NCBI GenBank assembly: GCA_039984715.1
Contig: JBDWUA010000004.1
Span: forward strand, 1-64,000
Reading direction: 5' to 3'
DNA from: JABSSA01 sp039984715
Lineage (GTDB): Bacteria > Pseudomonadota > Alphaproteobacteria > Rhodobacterales > Rhodobacteraceae
DNA: 64,000 nt
Positions 42,936 to 52,282 of the stretch are shown here, in pieces. The number at the start of each line of letters is the position of its first letter. Within the stretch, counting starts at the first letter, position 1. Position numbers and translations under genes: made by a program. The notes below the pieces were generated by a model. It did no database searches, was not told where the DNA came from, and saw only the letters and a program-made list of their open reading frames with translations.

Positions 42936-44015
42936 ATGGCGTCAGTGACCATCGCAGACCTAAAGAAAAGCTACGGCAACCTAGAGGTTCTGCACGGCAT
43001 CAATCTGGACATTGAGGACGGCAAATTTGTTGTCCTGCTGGGGCCGTCTGGATGCGGTAAGTCCACTCTGCTGCGCATGATCGCTGGTCTTGAAAGCATT
43101 TCATCCGGCGACGTGAATATTGCCGACCGACGCGTCAACGGAGTGCACCCCAAAGACCGCAATATCGCCATGGTGTTCCAGAATTACGCCCTCTACGCGC
43201 ATATGAAAGTGCGCGACAACATGGCGTTCTCTATGAATTTGAAGAAGATTGACAAAGCCACGATCGAAGAGCGGGTCAATTGGGCGGCGGGCATTCTGTC
43301 GCTGGAACCCTATCTTGATCGCTACCCGAAAGAGCTGTCCGGTGGACAACGCCAGCGTGTTGCCATGGGCCGCGCCATAGTGCGCAACCCGGATGTTTTC
43401 CTTTTCGATGAGCCTTTGTCGAACCTAGACGCAAAACTGCGCGTGCAGATGCGCACCGAAATCAAAGAACTGCATCAGCGGTTAAAAACAACGACCGTTT
43501 ATGTAACGCATGATCAGATTGAAGCCATGACTATGGCCGATACCGTCGTCATCATGCGAGGCGGCGAGATCGAACAGGTCGGTTCCCCGCTGGATGTATA
43601 CGACAACCCAAAAAACCTGTTTGTCGCGCAGTTCATTGGATCGCCCGGCATGAATATTCTTGAGGGTGTGGCCAATGATTCAAGCGGCAACGCTTCGGTC
43701 GACGTGTTGGGATCATCCATTGAATTGGGCAGTCGCGCGCAGTTGGAACAAGGCCAGTCGGTCTATCTTGGGGTTCGCCCTGAACACTTGAGCCTGTCAG
43801 CGACAGAAGCAGACCTGAAGATGGTGCTGTCCGTGGCTGAACCGACTGGACCAGAGACGCATTTATACGGACGGATCGGCGACACCGAAGCCTGCGTGAT
43901 CTCTCGCGAAAGGCGCGACTGGGTACCGGGGGAAACGTTGCACCTGATTTTGGACAAACAAAGCAGCCACATTTTTGATCACCAAACAAAAATGTGTTTA
44001 AGCAACCCGAACTGA
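42936..44015 (+). CDS. Sugar ABC importer ATPase (MalK/UgpC type)
   Basis: 359 residues from the ATG at 42936 (MASVTIADLKKSYG); a GTG at 42924 in the same frame is possible. It has Walker A GPSGCGKST, signature LSGGQRQRVAMGRA, Walker B FLFDEPLSNLDAKLR, and the C-terminal TOBE-type domain (GVRPEHLSLS). It hydrolyses ATP for the two permeases encoded upstream. It is followed 20 bases later by the xylitol-type dehydrogenase gene, so transport and catabolism share an operon. Confidence 0.88.
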   Translation: MASVTIADLKKSYGNLEVLHGINLDIEDGKFVVLLGPSGCGKSTLLRMIAGLESISSGDVNIADRRVNGVHPKDRNIAMVFQNYALYAHMKVRDNMAFSMNLKKIDKATIEERVNWAAGILSLEPYLDRYPKELSGGQRQRVAMGRAIVRNPDVFLFDEPLSNLDAKLRVQMRTEIKELHQRLKTTTVYVTHDQIEAMTMADTVVIMRGGEIEQVGSPLDVYDNPKNLFVAQFIGSPGMNILEGVANDSSGNASVDVLGSSIELGSRAQLEQGQSVYLGVRPEHLSLSATEADLKMVLSVAEPTGPETHLYGRIGDTEACVISRERRDWVPGETLHLILDKQSSHIFDHQTKMCLSNPN

Positions 44016-44035
44016 AACCGCTGGAAAGGTCGATC

Positions 44036-45070
44036 ATGCCCCAAGCCCTCGTTTTGGAAGAAAAGGGAAAACTGGCCCTGCGCGAGATTGATCTCGAAAC
44101 CACTATTGGTGCGCATGACGTAAAGATTGCGGTTCACACAGTGGGCGTTTGTGGCAGTGATGTGCACTATTATACACACGGCAAAATCGGCCCCTTTGTC
44201 GTGAAAGAACCAATGGTACTTGGACATGAAGCCGCCGGCACGATCATCGAAGTTGGCAGCGACGTGTCACACCTAAAAAAGGGGGATCGCGTCTGCATGG
44301 AGCCGGGCATTCCCGACGCCAATTCCCGCGCCGCCAAACTAGGTATCTACAACGTCGACCCAGCTGTCCGATTTTGGGCCACGCCGCCAATACACGGATG
44401 TTTGACCCCTGAAGTGGTACACCCCGCGAAGTTCACCTACCGTTTGCCGGATCATGTGACCTTTGGCGAGGGCGCTATGGTGGAACCTTTTGCGATCGGA
44501 ATGCAGGCCGCGTTTCGCGCTAAAATCAAACCGGGCGATGTGGCCTTGGTGCAAGGGGCTGGGCCCATCGGTATGATGGTGGCTCTGGCTGCACTTGCCG
44601 GTGGCTGTTCCAAAGTCATCATTACCGATTTCGCCCAACCCAAGCTAGACTTGATCGGTCAGTATGACGCAATCATCCCGGTCAATCTCGGGGATGCTGA
44701 TGCGCTCGCGAAGATAGACGCACAGACAGACGGTTGGGGCTGCGATCTGGTGTTCGAATGTTCAGGCGCCGAGCCTGCCATTCTGCAATCCCCTCAATTT
44801 GTCTGCCCAGGCGGGGCAATTGTTCTTGTGGGAATGCCTGTAGAACCTGCACCGATGGACATCGTGTCCATTCAAGCCAAAGAAGCGCGTTTAGAAAGCG
44901 TTTTCCGCTATGCCAATGTCTATGACCGCGCAATCAATCTGATTGCCACAGGTAAGGTTGATCTGAAGCCACTCATTTCGGAAACCTTCGCTTTTGCCGA
45001 TAGCATAGCAGCCTTTGATCGGGCCGTTGAACAACGTCCAGCTGACGTGAAACTGCAAATTACATTTTGA
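44036..45070 (+). CDS. Zinc alcohol dehydrogenase, xylitol/sorbitol dehydrogenase type
   Basis: 344 residues from the ATG at 44036 with a GGAAAGG ribosome site. Catalytic zinc ligands are seen in GVCGSDVHYY and LGHEAAG. The structural zinc lobe with four cysteines is absent: the segment reads EPGIPDANSRAAKLG and then IYNVDPAVRFWATPP, which is the form seen in the rhizobial and roseobacter xylitol dehydrogenase (D-xylulose reductase) group. The NAD-binding site is VQGAGPIGMMVALAA. It would oxidise a polyol such as xylitol, sorbitol or arabitol to the ketose that one of the FGGY kinases phosphorylates. Confidence 0.87.
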   Translation: MPQALVLEEKGKLALREIDLETTIGAHDVKIAVHTVGVCGSDVHYYTHGKIGPFVVKEPMVLGHEAAGTIIEVGSDVSHLKKGDRVCMEPGIPDANSRAAKLGIYNVDPAVRFWATPPIHGCLTPEVVHPAKFTYRLPDHVTFGEGAMVEPFAIGMQAAFRAKIKPGDVALVQGAGPIGMMVALAALAGGCSKVIITDFAQPKLDLIGQYDAIIPVNLGDADALAKIDAQTDGWGCDLVFECSGAEPAILQSPQFVCPGGAIVLVGMPVEPAPMDIVSIQAKEARLESVFRYANVYDRAINLIATGKVDLKPLISETFAFADSIAAFDRAVEQRPADVKLQITF

Positions 45071-45082
45071 TGTGACGGTATC

Positions 45083-46690
45083 ATGAATGACGTCTTTATC
45101 GGGGTTGATGTAGGAACAGGCAGTGCGCGGGCAGGGGTGTTCGATTGCGCGGGTCAGCTTTTGGGGTCGGCCAAACACGACATCGAACTTTACCGCGACG
45201 GGGCCTTTATCGCTGAACAGTCGAGCGACAATATCTGGTCCTGCGTTTGTAAAAGCGTCAAAGACGCTATGGCACAGGCGCGCGTGCCAATTTCATCTGT
45301 CAAAGGTATCGGGTTCGACGCAACCTGTTCCCTTGTCGTGCTGGACAGAGACGCGAACCCCTTATCGATCAGCGCAAGCGGAGATGCGGCGCGCAACATC
45401 ATCGTTTGGATGGATCACCGCGCAAGCGATCAAGCAGATCAGATCAACGCCCAAGGTCAAGACGTCCTAGCATATGTCGGCGGAACGATCTCGCCAGAGA
45501 TGCAAACGCCAAAACTCCTCTGGCTCCAAGAAAACATGCGGTCCACATTCGAACAGGCTGGCGATTTCTTTGACCTGACAGATTACCTGACATGGCGCTC
45601 CACGGGCGACAAAAGTCGTTCAGTCTGTACCGTTACGTGCAAATGGACGTATCTCGCGCATGAGAATCGATGGGATGCCTCATATTTTGAGGGAATCGGC
45701 CTTGGCGAGCTCACAATAAACAACTTCGAACGGATCGGATCTAAGGTTGTCGCGACTGGTACCGCTTTGGGCCAAGGTCTGACTGAACAAGCCGCTTCTG
45801 ATCTTGGCCTGAATGTCGGAACGCCCGTCGCGGCTGGTCTGATTGATGCGCATGCCGGTGGGGTCGGCACAATCGGTGCGGCTGGTGGTGATCCGACATC
45901 TCGCATGGCCTACGTATTTGGCACATCGGCCTGCACTATGTCCTCGTCCAAAACCAAAGCCTTCGTTCCGGGTGTATGGGGGCCATATCACTCGGCTATG
46001 GTTCCAGAGCTTTGGCTAAGCGAGGGCGGACAATCGGTGGCGGGCGAGGCGATCGCACATCTCTTGAAGCTGCATCCGCGCTATGACGCTTTTAGAACCG
46101 AAGCCGAAGAGAATGGTCAATCGCTGCCGGATTATTTGCTGACCCGTATCGATGCCCGTATTTCCTCCCGATCAGACGCTCTCTATTTGGCTGATCAGCT
46201 CGTCGTCGTGCCCGAGTTCCTTGGCAACCGCGCCCCGTTTGCGGATCCCAAGGCTTGCGGCATTATTTCCGGTCTGAACCTCAATGAAGACTTCGACAGC
46301 CTTATTGGTCTCTATGTCGCAGGGATCTTCGGTCTCGGCTACGGCCTCAAACAAATCCTTGATGTCCAACGCGAGCACGGCGTTTGCCCGACCACGGTCG
46401 TCATCAGTGGCGGAGCCGGTGAACATCCCATCATCAAGCAATTGCTGGCCGACGCCGCCAATATCACAGTTGCCGCCCCCGGAACGAAAGAACCGGTGCT
46501 CTTGGGTTCTGCCATGTTAGGGGCCGTTGCAGGTGGCGCTTTTGAAACGATTGAGGACGCCATGCGCGCCATGTCCAGTTTGGGCGACACGTTTCAACCA
46601 ACACAAGGTAAGATTGCTGCGGCACATACCAAACGTTATGAAGTCTTTCAGGCTCTGCAAGCTGCTGGACGCCTTTTGAGGGAAGTTTAA
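45083..46690 (+). CDS. FGGY-family pentulose kinase, ribulokinase-like
   Basis: 535 residues. The phosphate loop VFIGVDVGTGSARAGVFD with GFDATCSLVVLD, and the later ICLASE-type region VVISGGAGEHPIIKQLL, place it in the FGGY pentulose-kinase subgroup that includes D-ribulokinase. Sequence signals differ from the kinase at 35809, so the two act on different substrates. It follows the dehydrogenase gene by 12 bases. Together they suggest a polyol to ketopentose to ketopentose-phosphate route, which is inference. Confidence 0.87.
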   Translation: MNDVFIGVDVGTGSARAGVFDCAGQLLGSAKHDIELYRDGAFIAEQSSDNIWSCVCKSVKDAMAQARVPISSVKGIGFDATCSLVVLDRDANPLSISASGDAARNIIVWMDHRASDQADQINAQGQDVLAYVGGTISPEMQTPKLLWLQENMRSTFEQAGDFFDLTDYLTWRSTGDKSRSVCTVTCKWTYLAHENRWDASYFEGIGLGELTINNFERIGSKVVATGTALGQGLTEQAASDLGLNVGTPVAAGLIDAHAGGVGTIGAAGGDPTSRMAYVFGTSACTMSSSKTKAFVPGVWGPYHSAMVPELWLSEGGQSVAGEAIAHLLKLHPRYDAFRTEAEENGQSLPDYLLTRIDARISSRSDALYLADQLVVVPEFLGNRAPFADPKACGIISGLNLNEDFDSLIGLYVAGIFGLGYGLKQILDVQREHGVCPTTVVISGGAGEHPIIKQLLADAANITVAAPGTKEPVLLGSAMLGAVAGGAFETIEDAMRAMSSLGDTFQPTQGKIAAAHTKRYEVFQALQAAGRLLREV

Positions 46691-46692
46691 GA

Positions 46693-47358
46693 ATGCCACA
46701 CCAACTTCTGATTTTCGACTGTGACGGGGTTCTTGTCGACAGCGAGCTGATCTCGCTTGGTCTGTTGATAAATCATTGCGCTGCGCATGGCTTGCGACTG
46801 AATTTGGAAATGGCCTGTGATTGCTTTCTTGGAAAGCCCGTTGCGACTGCGTCAGAGGAAGCCAATCGCATCCATAAAGCTTCCGTCCCGGATGTTGATC
46901 TGGACGCTTTCCAACAAGAAATCATCGCGGAATTTCAGAAACACCTGCAACCCGTGAACGGCATTGCCGACGCGCTTGGCGCATTGAGCAACCCCAAATG
47001 TGTTGCGTCTTCCAGCAACATGAAACGTATCGAAATGTCGCTGAACGTGACAGGATTGAACGGCTATTTTGACGGTCGGCTATTTAGCACTGACATGGTG
47101 GCACGCGGGAAACCCCATCCAGATGTGTTTTTACATGCAGCACAAGAAATGGGGTTTGAAACATCAGCTGCAATTGTCATCGAAGACAGCCCGGCAGGAC
47201 TGCAAGCCGCGAAGGCCGCCCAGATGAAAACCATCGCTTATGTTGGCGGCTCTCATGCGTCTCATGCAAACCTGAAAGCCATGCTGGACGCTTTGTCACC
47301 TGATGTTTTGATCGACGACATGGCCGATCTGTCCGCCGCAATCAAAAAGCTGTCGTAA
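46693..47358 (+). CDS. HAD-superfamily phosphatase, CbbY/phosphoglycolate type
   Basis: 221 residues with the HAD motifs in order: IFDCDGVLVDSE (nucleophile and general acid), a VASSSN strand, KPHPDVFLHAA (lysine) and VIEDSPAGLQAAKAA. The cap is the helical C1 type seen in phosphoglycolate phosphatase and beta-phosphoglucomutase relatives. It starts 2 bases after the kinase stop and closes the polyol operon. It is distinct from the HAD-IIA protein at 37347, so each half of the locus has a kinase and a HAD gene. Confidence 0.85.
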   Translation: MPHQLLIFDCDGVLVDSELISLGLLINHCAAHGLRLNLEMACDCFLGKPVATASEEANRIHKASVPDVDLDAFQQEIIAEFQKHLQPVNGIADALGALSNPKCVASSSNMKRIEMSLNVTGLNGYFDGRLFSTDMVARGKPHPDVFLHAAQEMGFETSAAIVIEDSPAGLQAAKAAQMKTIAYVGGSHASHANLKAMLDALSPDVLIDDMADLSAAIKKLS

Positions 47359-47577
47359 ACCGAGAGACCTAAGGCATTCAGGCCTTATCCTAATTGGCGT
47401 CAACATCGTTGATCGTTTGCGCCTTTCTGGCAAACGCTATGTCGGTCAGTATGACTTGCTGACCGAAGAGAATGGCCGGTTTCGACCGTACCTACTTGCA
47501 AAACTAATGCGCAACCAAAGCCTTGGATTGAATTGAGGAAAGAGCAGGATTTTTTCCGTCACTCACGATTCAGATCA

Positions 47578-48408
47578 CTAGAATCTTTCACCAAGCAGGC
47601 GGTAACACCAAAAAGCTTCGTCTTCGGCGATCCGTTGATTGAGCTGAACGGGCGAAAATCCCGTTGCGCGTTTAAGAGCGCGACCCATATGGGATTGATC
47701 GGAAAAACCAGCCCCAGCGGCAAGCTCACCTGCGGCGGCGGCTGGCTGCGTAGTGACAAGCTGGTGCAGGTCTTCGATCTGCGCAAAGAAATTAAGGGTT
47801 TGCATATCGTGCCCTGTCCAGCGGCGGATACGGCGTTGCACTGACCTAAGGCTTTGCCCTGTGCCAGTCCGGGCTGCCTTGTTCATCAGATGATAGGTCC
47901 ACGTCTTGATCCGATCAGACCCGCTCCACCGCGTGGTTCCATCAACCGCTTGTGCTGCAGTCCACGCGAGCGCCATGTCGTCCCAGAATAAGGGCCAAGC
48001 GTCCTGTGCACTGTGCATCTCAAAATGTGCCAAAGCGCTAGGCAAACAGTCTGGTGGTGTGCCGTCGAAACTGCCACCCAAACTTTTCCAAGCGTCTGGA
48101 AAAAAGGCGAGGGAAAACCCCTCGATGGGGCCTGGGCTCCAACTCATATGCGGAATGCTCTTGGGTGGCGCATAAAAATACGTCGGGGCGATGGCCGTAT
48201 TTTTAAGGTCTTTCAAAGGTACCAGTTCGTCGGCCACATGAAGCTGGCCCGCGAGCATTACTGACGCAGAAAAAAACGGAGATGCAGGGAAGTAATTCAG
48301 ACGCTCATTATCAGTCAGGTTTACACCGCGCGTGTCGCGATAGATGCAACCAACGATGCAACTAGCAAGCTCTTTTGGCGGCGATATGAGGCGACTGATT
48401 GACGGCAT
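47578..48408 (-). CDS. AraC-family transcriptional regulator, divergent from the DUF2867-P450 pair
   Basis: About 276 residues from the ATG at 48408 (MPSISRLISPPKE), with an ATG at 48438 as alternative. The N-terminal sensor is of the DUF6597-like type (FPASPFFSASVMLAGQL). The C-terminal DNA-binding part is recognisable from SLRSVQRRIRRWTGHD and GFSDQSHMGRALKRATGFSP. The gene is divergent from the DUF2867-P450 genes, with about 90 bases between starts, so it probably regulates them. The 220 bases beyond its stop towards 47358 contain no recognised gene. Confidence 0.82.
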   Translation of the reverse strand: MPSISRLISPPKELASCIVGCIYRDTRGVNLTDNERLNYFPASPFFSASVMLAGQLHVADELVPLKDLKNTAIAPTYFYAPPKSIPHMSWSPGPIEGFSLAFFPDAWKSLGGSFDGTPPDCLPSALAHFEMHSAQDAWPLFWDDMALAWTAAQAVDGTTRWSGSDRIKTWTYHLMNKAARTGTGQSLRSVQRRIRRWTGHDMQTLNFFAQIEDLHQLVTTQPAAAAGELAAGAGFSDQSHMGRALKRATGFSPVQLNQRIAEDEAFWCYRLLGERF

Positions 48409-48498
48409 GGAACAGACTCTGGCGCGATGTGACGTCATCGTTCTATAGTCCCTCGCGCTGATGTGCCAGTTACGAGGCAGCCATCAAAAGGAAGCGAA

Positions 48499-48978
48499 AT
48501 GTCGCAATCAGGCCCGACCGAAGTCCACCCACATCTGCCCCACACTGTCTTGCCCAATGCCAATTGGGCGGATGCATTCGAAATTGAAACGGATCGGGGT
48601 TTTGCAGATATGAAAGCGGTCGCCAATTGCATGGTTGGCACGATGCCGAACTGGTCAAAACACCTTTTGCGTCTGCGAAATATCTTGGTGGCACCCTTTG
48701 GTCTAAAACCCGGTGACCCTCGGGGCAATCAACCAGATGCCGAACACATCGATTTCTTTCCTGTTCTCGAACAAGAGGATGCTCGGATTGTGCTAGGGCT
48801 TGATGACCAGCACCTCGATTTTCGTATTGTTCTAGAGCGCCATTCCAGTGAGGCGGGCGCGCGTTATCGTTTGACGACACTCGTAGAACAGCACAATCCG
48901 TTTGGCCGCATCTACATCTTTTTGATCGCCCCCTTTCACAAACGCATCGTCCAGTCTGTGATGAAAAATGCCCTTTGA
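48499..48978 (+). CDS. DUF2867 family protein
   Basis: 159 residues from the ATG at 48499 with a good AAAGGAAG site. Features of DUF2867 are an N-terminal WADAFEIETDR region, a PNWSKHLLRLRNILVAPFGLK helix, DDQHLDFRIVLE strands and a VEQHNPFGRIYIFLIAPFHKRIV end. The fold is thought to bind small hydrophobic ligands, but no function is established. The end overlaps the P450 gene start by 11 bases, so the pair is co-translated. That suggests the protein helps the P450, for example with substrate handling. Confidence 0.75.
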   Translation: MSQSGPTEVHPHLPHTVLPNANWADAFEIETDRGFADMKAVANCMVGTMPNWSKHLLRLRNILVAPFGLKPGDPRGNQPDAEHIDFFPVLEQEDARIVLGLDDQHLDFRIVLERHSSEAGARYRLTTLVEQHNPFGRIYIFLIAPFHKRIVQSVMKNAL

Positions 48979-50284
48979 AACTGTCAGCGGAAACGCGTTT
49001 TATAAGCCTCTTCGGCGCTTTCTGAAAGATTTACCGCAAGACTACGTTGGTACTCTTTCCGAGATTCAGGCCAAGCATGGAGATCTTGTGCACTGGCGGG
49101 CCTTGAAGGGTGTCATGAACTTTGCCTTCATCAGCGACGCGGCCGTGAACCGCGAGCTGTTTGTACGCAACATTGACGCTTTGGCAAAACCTGCGTCGCA
49201 AGTACAAACCTTCCTCTTTGCAGCAGGGCCAAGCGTTGCGACGGCTCATGGTGAAGACTGGCGGACAAAGCGGAAGGAGGCCAACAGCCTGTTTTCAAGG
49301 AAAATGGTAGAGGCGTCCTGTTCAGGGCAAGTCGAAGTCACCCGTGAATTTTTGGAAAACAGTGGTCCGGGGCCGCACGATGCGATCCAATTTGCAAGGC
49401 GTCTCGCGGCCCTCACCTCGAGCCGGGGCATTTTGGGTCGTGCCATCTCTTTGGACGAGGCGGACGCGCAAATTGCTTTCAGCATTGCCGCTTCAGACAG
49501 GTTCAACGTGGAATCCGGGCATATGTTTGCCCGGCCTCACTGGATGCTGGCCCCGTGGCGCACAGACCTGACGCGTCGCAAGCGTGAGGTCTTCCCGATT
49601 GTGAAAGCCGCCATCGAAGAGCTGCGTCATTCCAAAGCGCCCAACGATGGGCTGATGAACCACTATGTGCATGGGGATTTCGTCACATCCAACGATGACG
49701 AAATGCTGACCATCCTTGTGGGTCTCTTGATGGGTGCGCAGGATAACATTGCCTCGGGGGTTGGGTGGGTTTTGGCCTATCTCGCTCATCATCCAGAGCT
49801 TCAAGAGCAAATTAGCGCCGAGATTAATTCTGTTGGTTCAGCAGCCGAAGATTTACACAGCTGTGCTCTGTTGAAATCCACCGTGATGGAAATAATACGT
49901 CTGCGACCGCCAGCCCCGGGGAACCAACCCCGCATTTTGCAGCGTCCGGTCGAAATTGCTGGCTATACGTTGCCAAAGGGGACATTCGTCTTCAACTCAT
50001 TCTACAACATGCATCACAACGCCGACGCCTTTGACGCGCCAGAGATGTTCGACCCTGCGCGCTTTCTGAACGGGGCGCTGGCAAGCGGGCCAAACTTTGC
50101 CCCCTTCGGTCATGGCCCCCGAAATTGCGTGGCGCAAGGCATGGCGATGCAACAGTTAATGGCGATTGTGGCGGGCGCGTTGCAGCGTCACAGATTAATG
50201 GCCTGCGACAGCAGCTTTCCCGAAATGGAGCAAAACCCATTTCTGACACCCGCAAGTTTTGAGGTGCAGATCACGGAAGTGTAG
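48968..50284 (+). CDS. Cytochrome P450
   Basis: 438 residues. The haem-binding loop reads FGHGPRNCVAQGMAMQQ, with the cysteine thiolate ligand; the ExxR motif is EIIR. In the I-helix (LLMGAQDNIASGVGW) the usual threonine of the oxygen-activating AGxDT is replaced by asparagine. A related change occurs in P450s that use peroxide or do atypical chemistry, so the oxygen-activation step may differ. The substrate and the redox partner are not evident. It is coupled to the DUF2867 gene and divergent from an AraC regulator. Confidence 0.85.
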   Translation: MPFETVSGNAFYKPLRRFLKDLPQDYVGTLSEIQAKHGDLVHWRALKGVMNFAFISDAAVNRELFVRNIDALAKPASQVQTFLFAAGPSVATAHGEDWRTKRKEANSLFSRKMVEASCSGQVEVTREFLENSGPGPHDAIQFARRLAALTSSRGILGRAISLDEADAQIAFSIAASDRFNVESGHMFARPHWMLAPWRTDLTRRKREVFPIVKAAIEELRHSKAPNDGLMNHYVHGDFVTSNDDEMLTILVGLLMGAQDNIASGVGWVLAYLAHHPELQEQISAEINSVGSAAEDLHSCALLKSTVMEIIRLRPPAPGNQPRILQRPVEIAGYTLPKGTFVFNSFYNMHHNADAFDAPEMFDPARFLNGALASGPNFAPFGHGPRNCVAQGMAMQQLMAIVAGALQRHRLMACDSSFPEMEQNPFLTPASFEVQITEV

Positions 50285-50549
50285 CCTGACTAGTTAAATG
50301 CAAGATGTTTGGCAGAGATTAGGATTAGTACTAAAAGGAAGCCTGAAAACCTGCGTGATTGCAGCGAACGGTAGTAATGCGACTCGATGGCTTTCGGTTC
50401 ATTCAAACCGGGCTCGAATTGCCCAGATACGTTTTGACTTAAGTCGTCGTTTTAATCGGACGATCCGACCTTTGTTCCAAGCTAGGCAAAGCGGACGCAT
50501 GGCAGGTAAGTTTGGTGTTTCCATAACTGATCCTCCAAGACGGGATACA

Positions 50550-50654
50550 TGGAGAAACCACGACAATTCCACACGTCCTTACCGTGCATTGGGATATAGT
50601 CCACGAACGCCGGACGTCAACGTATTGATGGACCGTAGGCCGATCATGCACTAA
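50550..50654 (+). pseudogene. IS3-family transposase C-terminal remnant
   Basis: The frame ends NHDNSTRPYRALGYSPRTPDV and then RRPIMH before TAA. This recalls the C-terminus of IS3-type transposases, which end in RPHSSLGYxPPxPxT. About 35 residues are left. The following bases, rich in GGG and GGC, resemble an IS3 end. The 260 bases upstream to the P450 gene hold no recognised gene. Confidence 0.55.
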
Positions 50655-50779
50655 CTTCCCAATTGGGCCAATCAAGTGGGGCTGCTCAGGCGGATGAGGC
50701 CATTTAAAGAGCCGCCCTAAGGTCAGATGACTTAGAATTCAATTTAGACAGTTCAGAATTTATTTAGCTGGAGAAATTT

Positions 50780-51298
50780 ATGACTATGAAAACTACCTTC
50801 AAAGCGGCCGCACTTGTACTGGCCATGGCTGCTCCTGCAGCAGCGGCACCTATTGATTTAGGGTTTAGTTTTGGCAGTGTTTCTGGCACGATTTTTGGTC
50901 TCGACGACGAAGTTTTGGGCACCCAGTCGGCGACAAGCTTAGATTTTAACGGGACATTAGACGTGTATACCGGTCTCGACACGTTAGGCGCCACAACCAA
51001 CAGTTTCGAATTCACGGGCGGGGATCTCACATTTGTAGATTTCTTCGATGATTTCTTTGCCTCTGGGGACAACGGCACTGGGGCTTTAGACTCGTTGGGG
51101 CTGCTCACCATGCCGGGGCTGGTGTTCGGATCCGCTTCGGAGACTGATCTTGCGTTTAACTCATTTGGAACGACAGGTTCCGTGACGTTCACCGCGACTT
51201 CCGTCAACGCGGTCCCTCTTCCGGCAGGTGGCTTACTTCTGATGACTGGACTGGCTGGTGTAGCTGGACTCAAACGCCGGAAGAAATGCACCGCATAG
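50780..51298 (+). CDS. VPLPA-CTERM sorting-domain protein
   Basis: 172 residues with an N-terminal signal peptide (TTFKAAALVLAMAAPAAAAP) and a C-terminal VPLPAGGLLLMTGLAGVAGL followed by KRRKK. The latter is the tripartite signal read by the roseobacter exosortase: motif, hydrophobic helix, basic tail. The protein is therefore exported, then cleaved and possibly attached to extracellular polymer. The mature body is rich in glycine, phenylalanine and aspartate and has no recognised domain. A GGAGAA ribosome site precedes the ATG. No exosortase gene is seen in the window. Confidence 0.85.
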   Translation: MTMKTTFKAAALVLAMAAPAAAAPIDLGFSFGSVSGTIFGLDDEVLGTQSATSLDFNGTLDVYTGLDTLGATTNSFEFTGGDLTFVDFFDDFFASGDNGTGALDSLGLLTMPGLVFGSASETDLAFNSFGTTGSVTFTATSVNAVPLPAGGLLLMTGLAGVAGLKRRKKCTA

Positions 51299-51300
51299 TT

Positions 51301-51470
51301 TTATGCCGCAAAGACCATGTTAGAACCATGCGTTCCATCGTGTGAGATACGGCCAAGGGGGTGTAGGTTTGCTCCGATGCCCCTTTTGCTCAGAATGCCG
51401 TCGTATGCATCTTGCGGGTCGTCTGTCGGGATGCCGCCAAGAACGGTGGTAACCCTCGTTCGCGCGCGGA
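51301..51470 (-). other. Coding-like minus-strand fragment, unassigned
   Basis: A frame with no start reads TRVTTVLGGIPTDDPQDAYD, then ILSKRGIGANLHPLGR and GTHGSNMVFAA before the stop at 51301-51303. The composition and pattern look like the end of a real protein, but I do not recognise it. The remainder of 51471-51589 shows nothing further. A broken gene is likely. Confidence 0.3.
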
Positions 51471-51589
51471 TTTGACGTTGCGGTCTTTGCGTTAGGAATG
51501 AAGAAACGGCTTCGGATGCATCGTGCAGCTCCTGACTGACTTACCTTTTCTTTGCCAAGCGAAATTTACATTGGCAAGGCGTCAGGCGT

Positions 51590-52282
51590 TTATCCCAAGT
51601 ATGATTTCAAAGCGGGATGCGGATTGGCCAGAAGCTGTTCAGCGGGCTCCGGCGAATGCGCGACGCCATCATCCAGAAAGATGATGTCTTGTGCGATGTG
51701 TTTGGCGTCGTCGGGGTTGTGCGTGACCATCAACAATGTGGCCTGCGTTTCATCCAAAACGTCGTTGACCAGATCAAGCATCTCTTGGCGCAAGGCCGGT
51801 CCAAGTGCCGAAAAGGGTTCGTCCAGCAGCAAAAGAGGTTTGCGTTGCAGCAATATACGGGCCAGTGCAGCGCGGCCTTGTTGACCACCAGAAACCTGAC
51901 CGGGTTTGCGTTTCTCAAATCCCGATAGCCCGACCCTATTTAGAACCGTGTGCACGCGTTTGCGTTCTTCTGCATTCAGTTTCAGCGAAGGTCGAAGCCC
52001 GAGGGATACGTTTTGTTCAAGCGTTAAAGCTGGGAATAAGTTGCCGTCTTGAAACAACATAGCGATATCGCGATTGGCCGGATTTGCATGAGTTATGTCC
52101 GTTCCGTCCAGCGTAATTTGACCCTGCGCTACATCCACAAAACCTGCGACAGCGCCAATTAGGGTCGACTTTCCAGCACCAGACGGCCCGATGACGACTG
52201 TTCGACTGCCGCTTTGCACAGACCAGTCTGCGCGCAACGAAAAGGTGTCATGTCGGACAAGCAGGTTCTTAACTGTCAGCAT
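51590..52282 (-). CDS. thiQ: Thiamine ABC importer ATPase ThiQ
   Basis: 230 residues from the ATG at 52282 (MLTVKNLLVRH); an ATG at 52303 is also in frame. It has Walker A GPSGAGKST, the signature VSGGQQGRAALARIL and Walker B LLLLDEPFSALG. It drives the ThiP permease for thiamine or thiamine phosphate uptake. The start lies inside the end of thiP, so the genes are translated in tandem. The order thiB-thiP-thiQ on the minus strand, preceded by a TPP riboswitch, makes the assignment firm. Confidence 0.93.
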   Translation of the reverse strand: MLTVKNLLVRHDTFSLRADWSVQSGSRTVVIGPSGAGKSTLIGAVAGFVDVAQGQITLDGTDITHANPANRDIAMLFQDGNLFPALTLEQNVSLGLRPSLKLNAEERKRVHTVLNRVGLSGFEKRKPGQVSGGQQGRAALARILLQRKPLLLLDEPFSALGPALRQEMLDLVNDVLDETQATLLMVTHNPDDAKHIAQDIIFLDDGVAHSPEPAEQLLANPHPALKSYLG

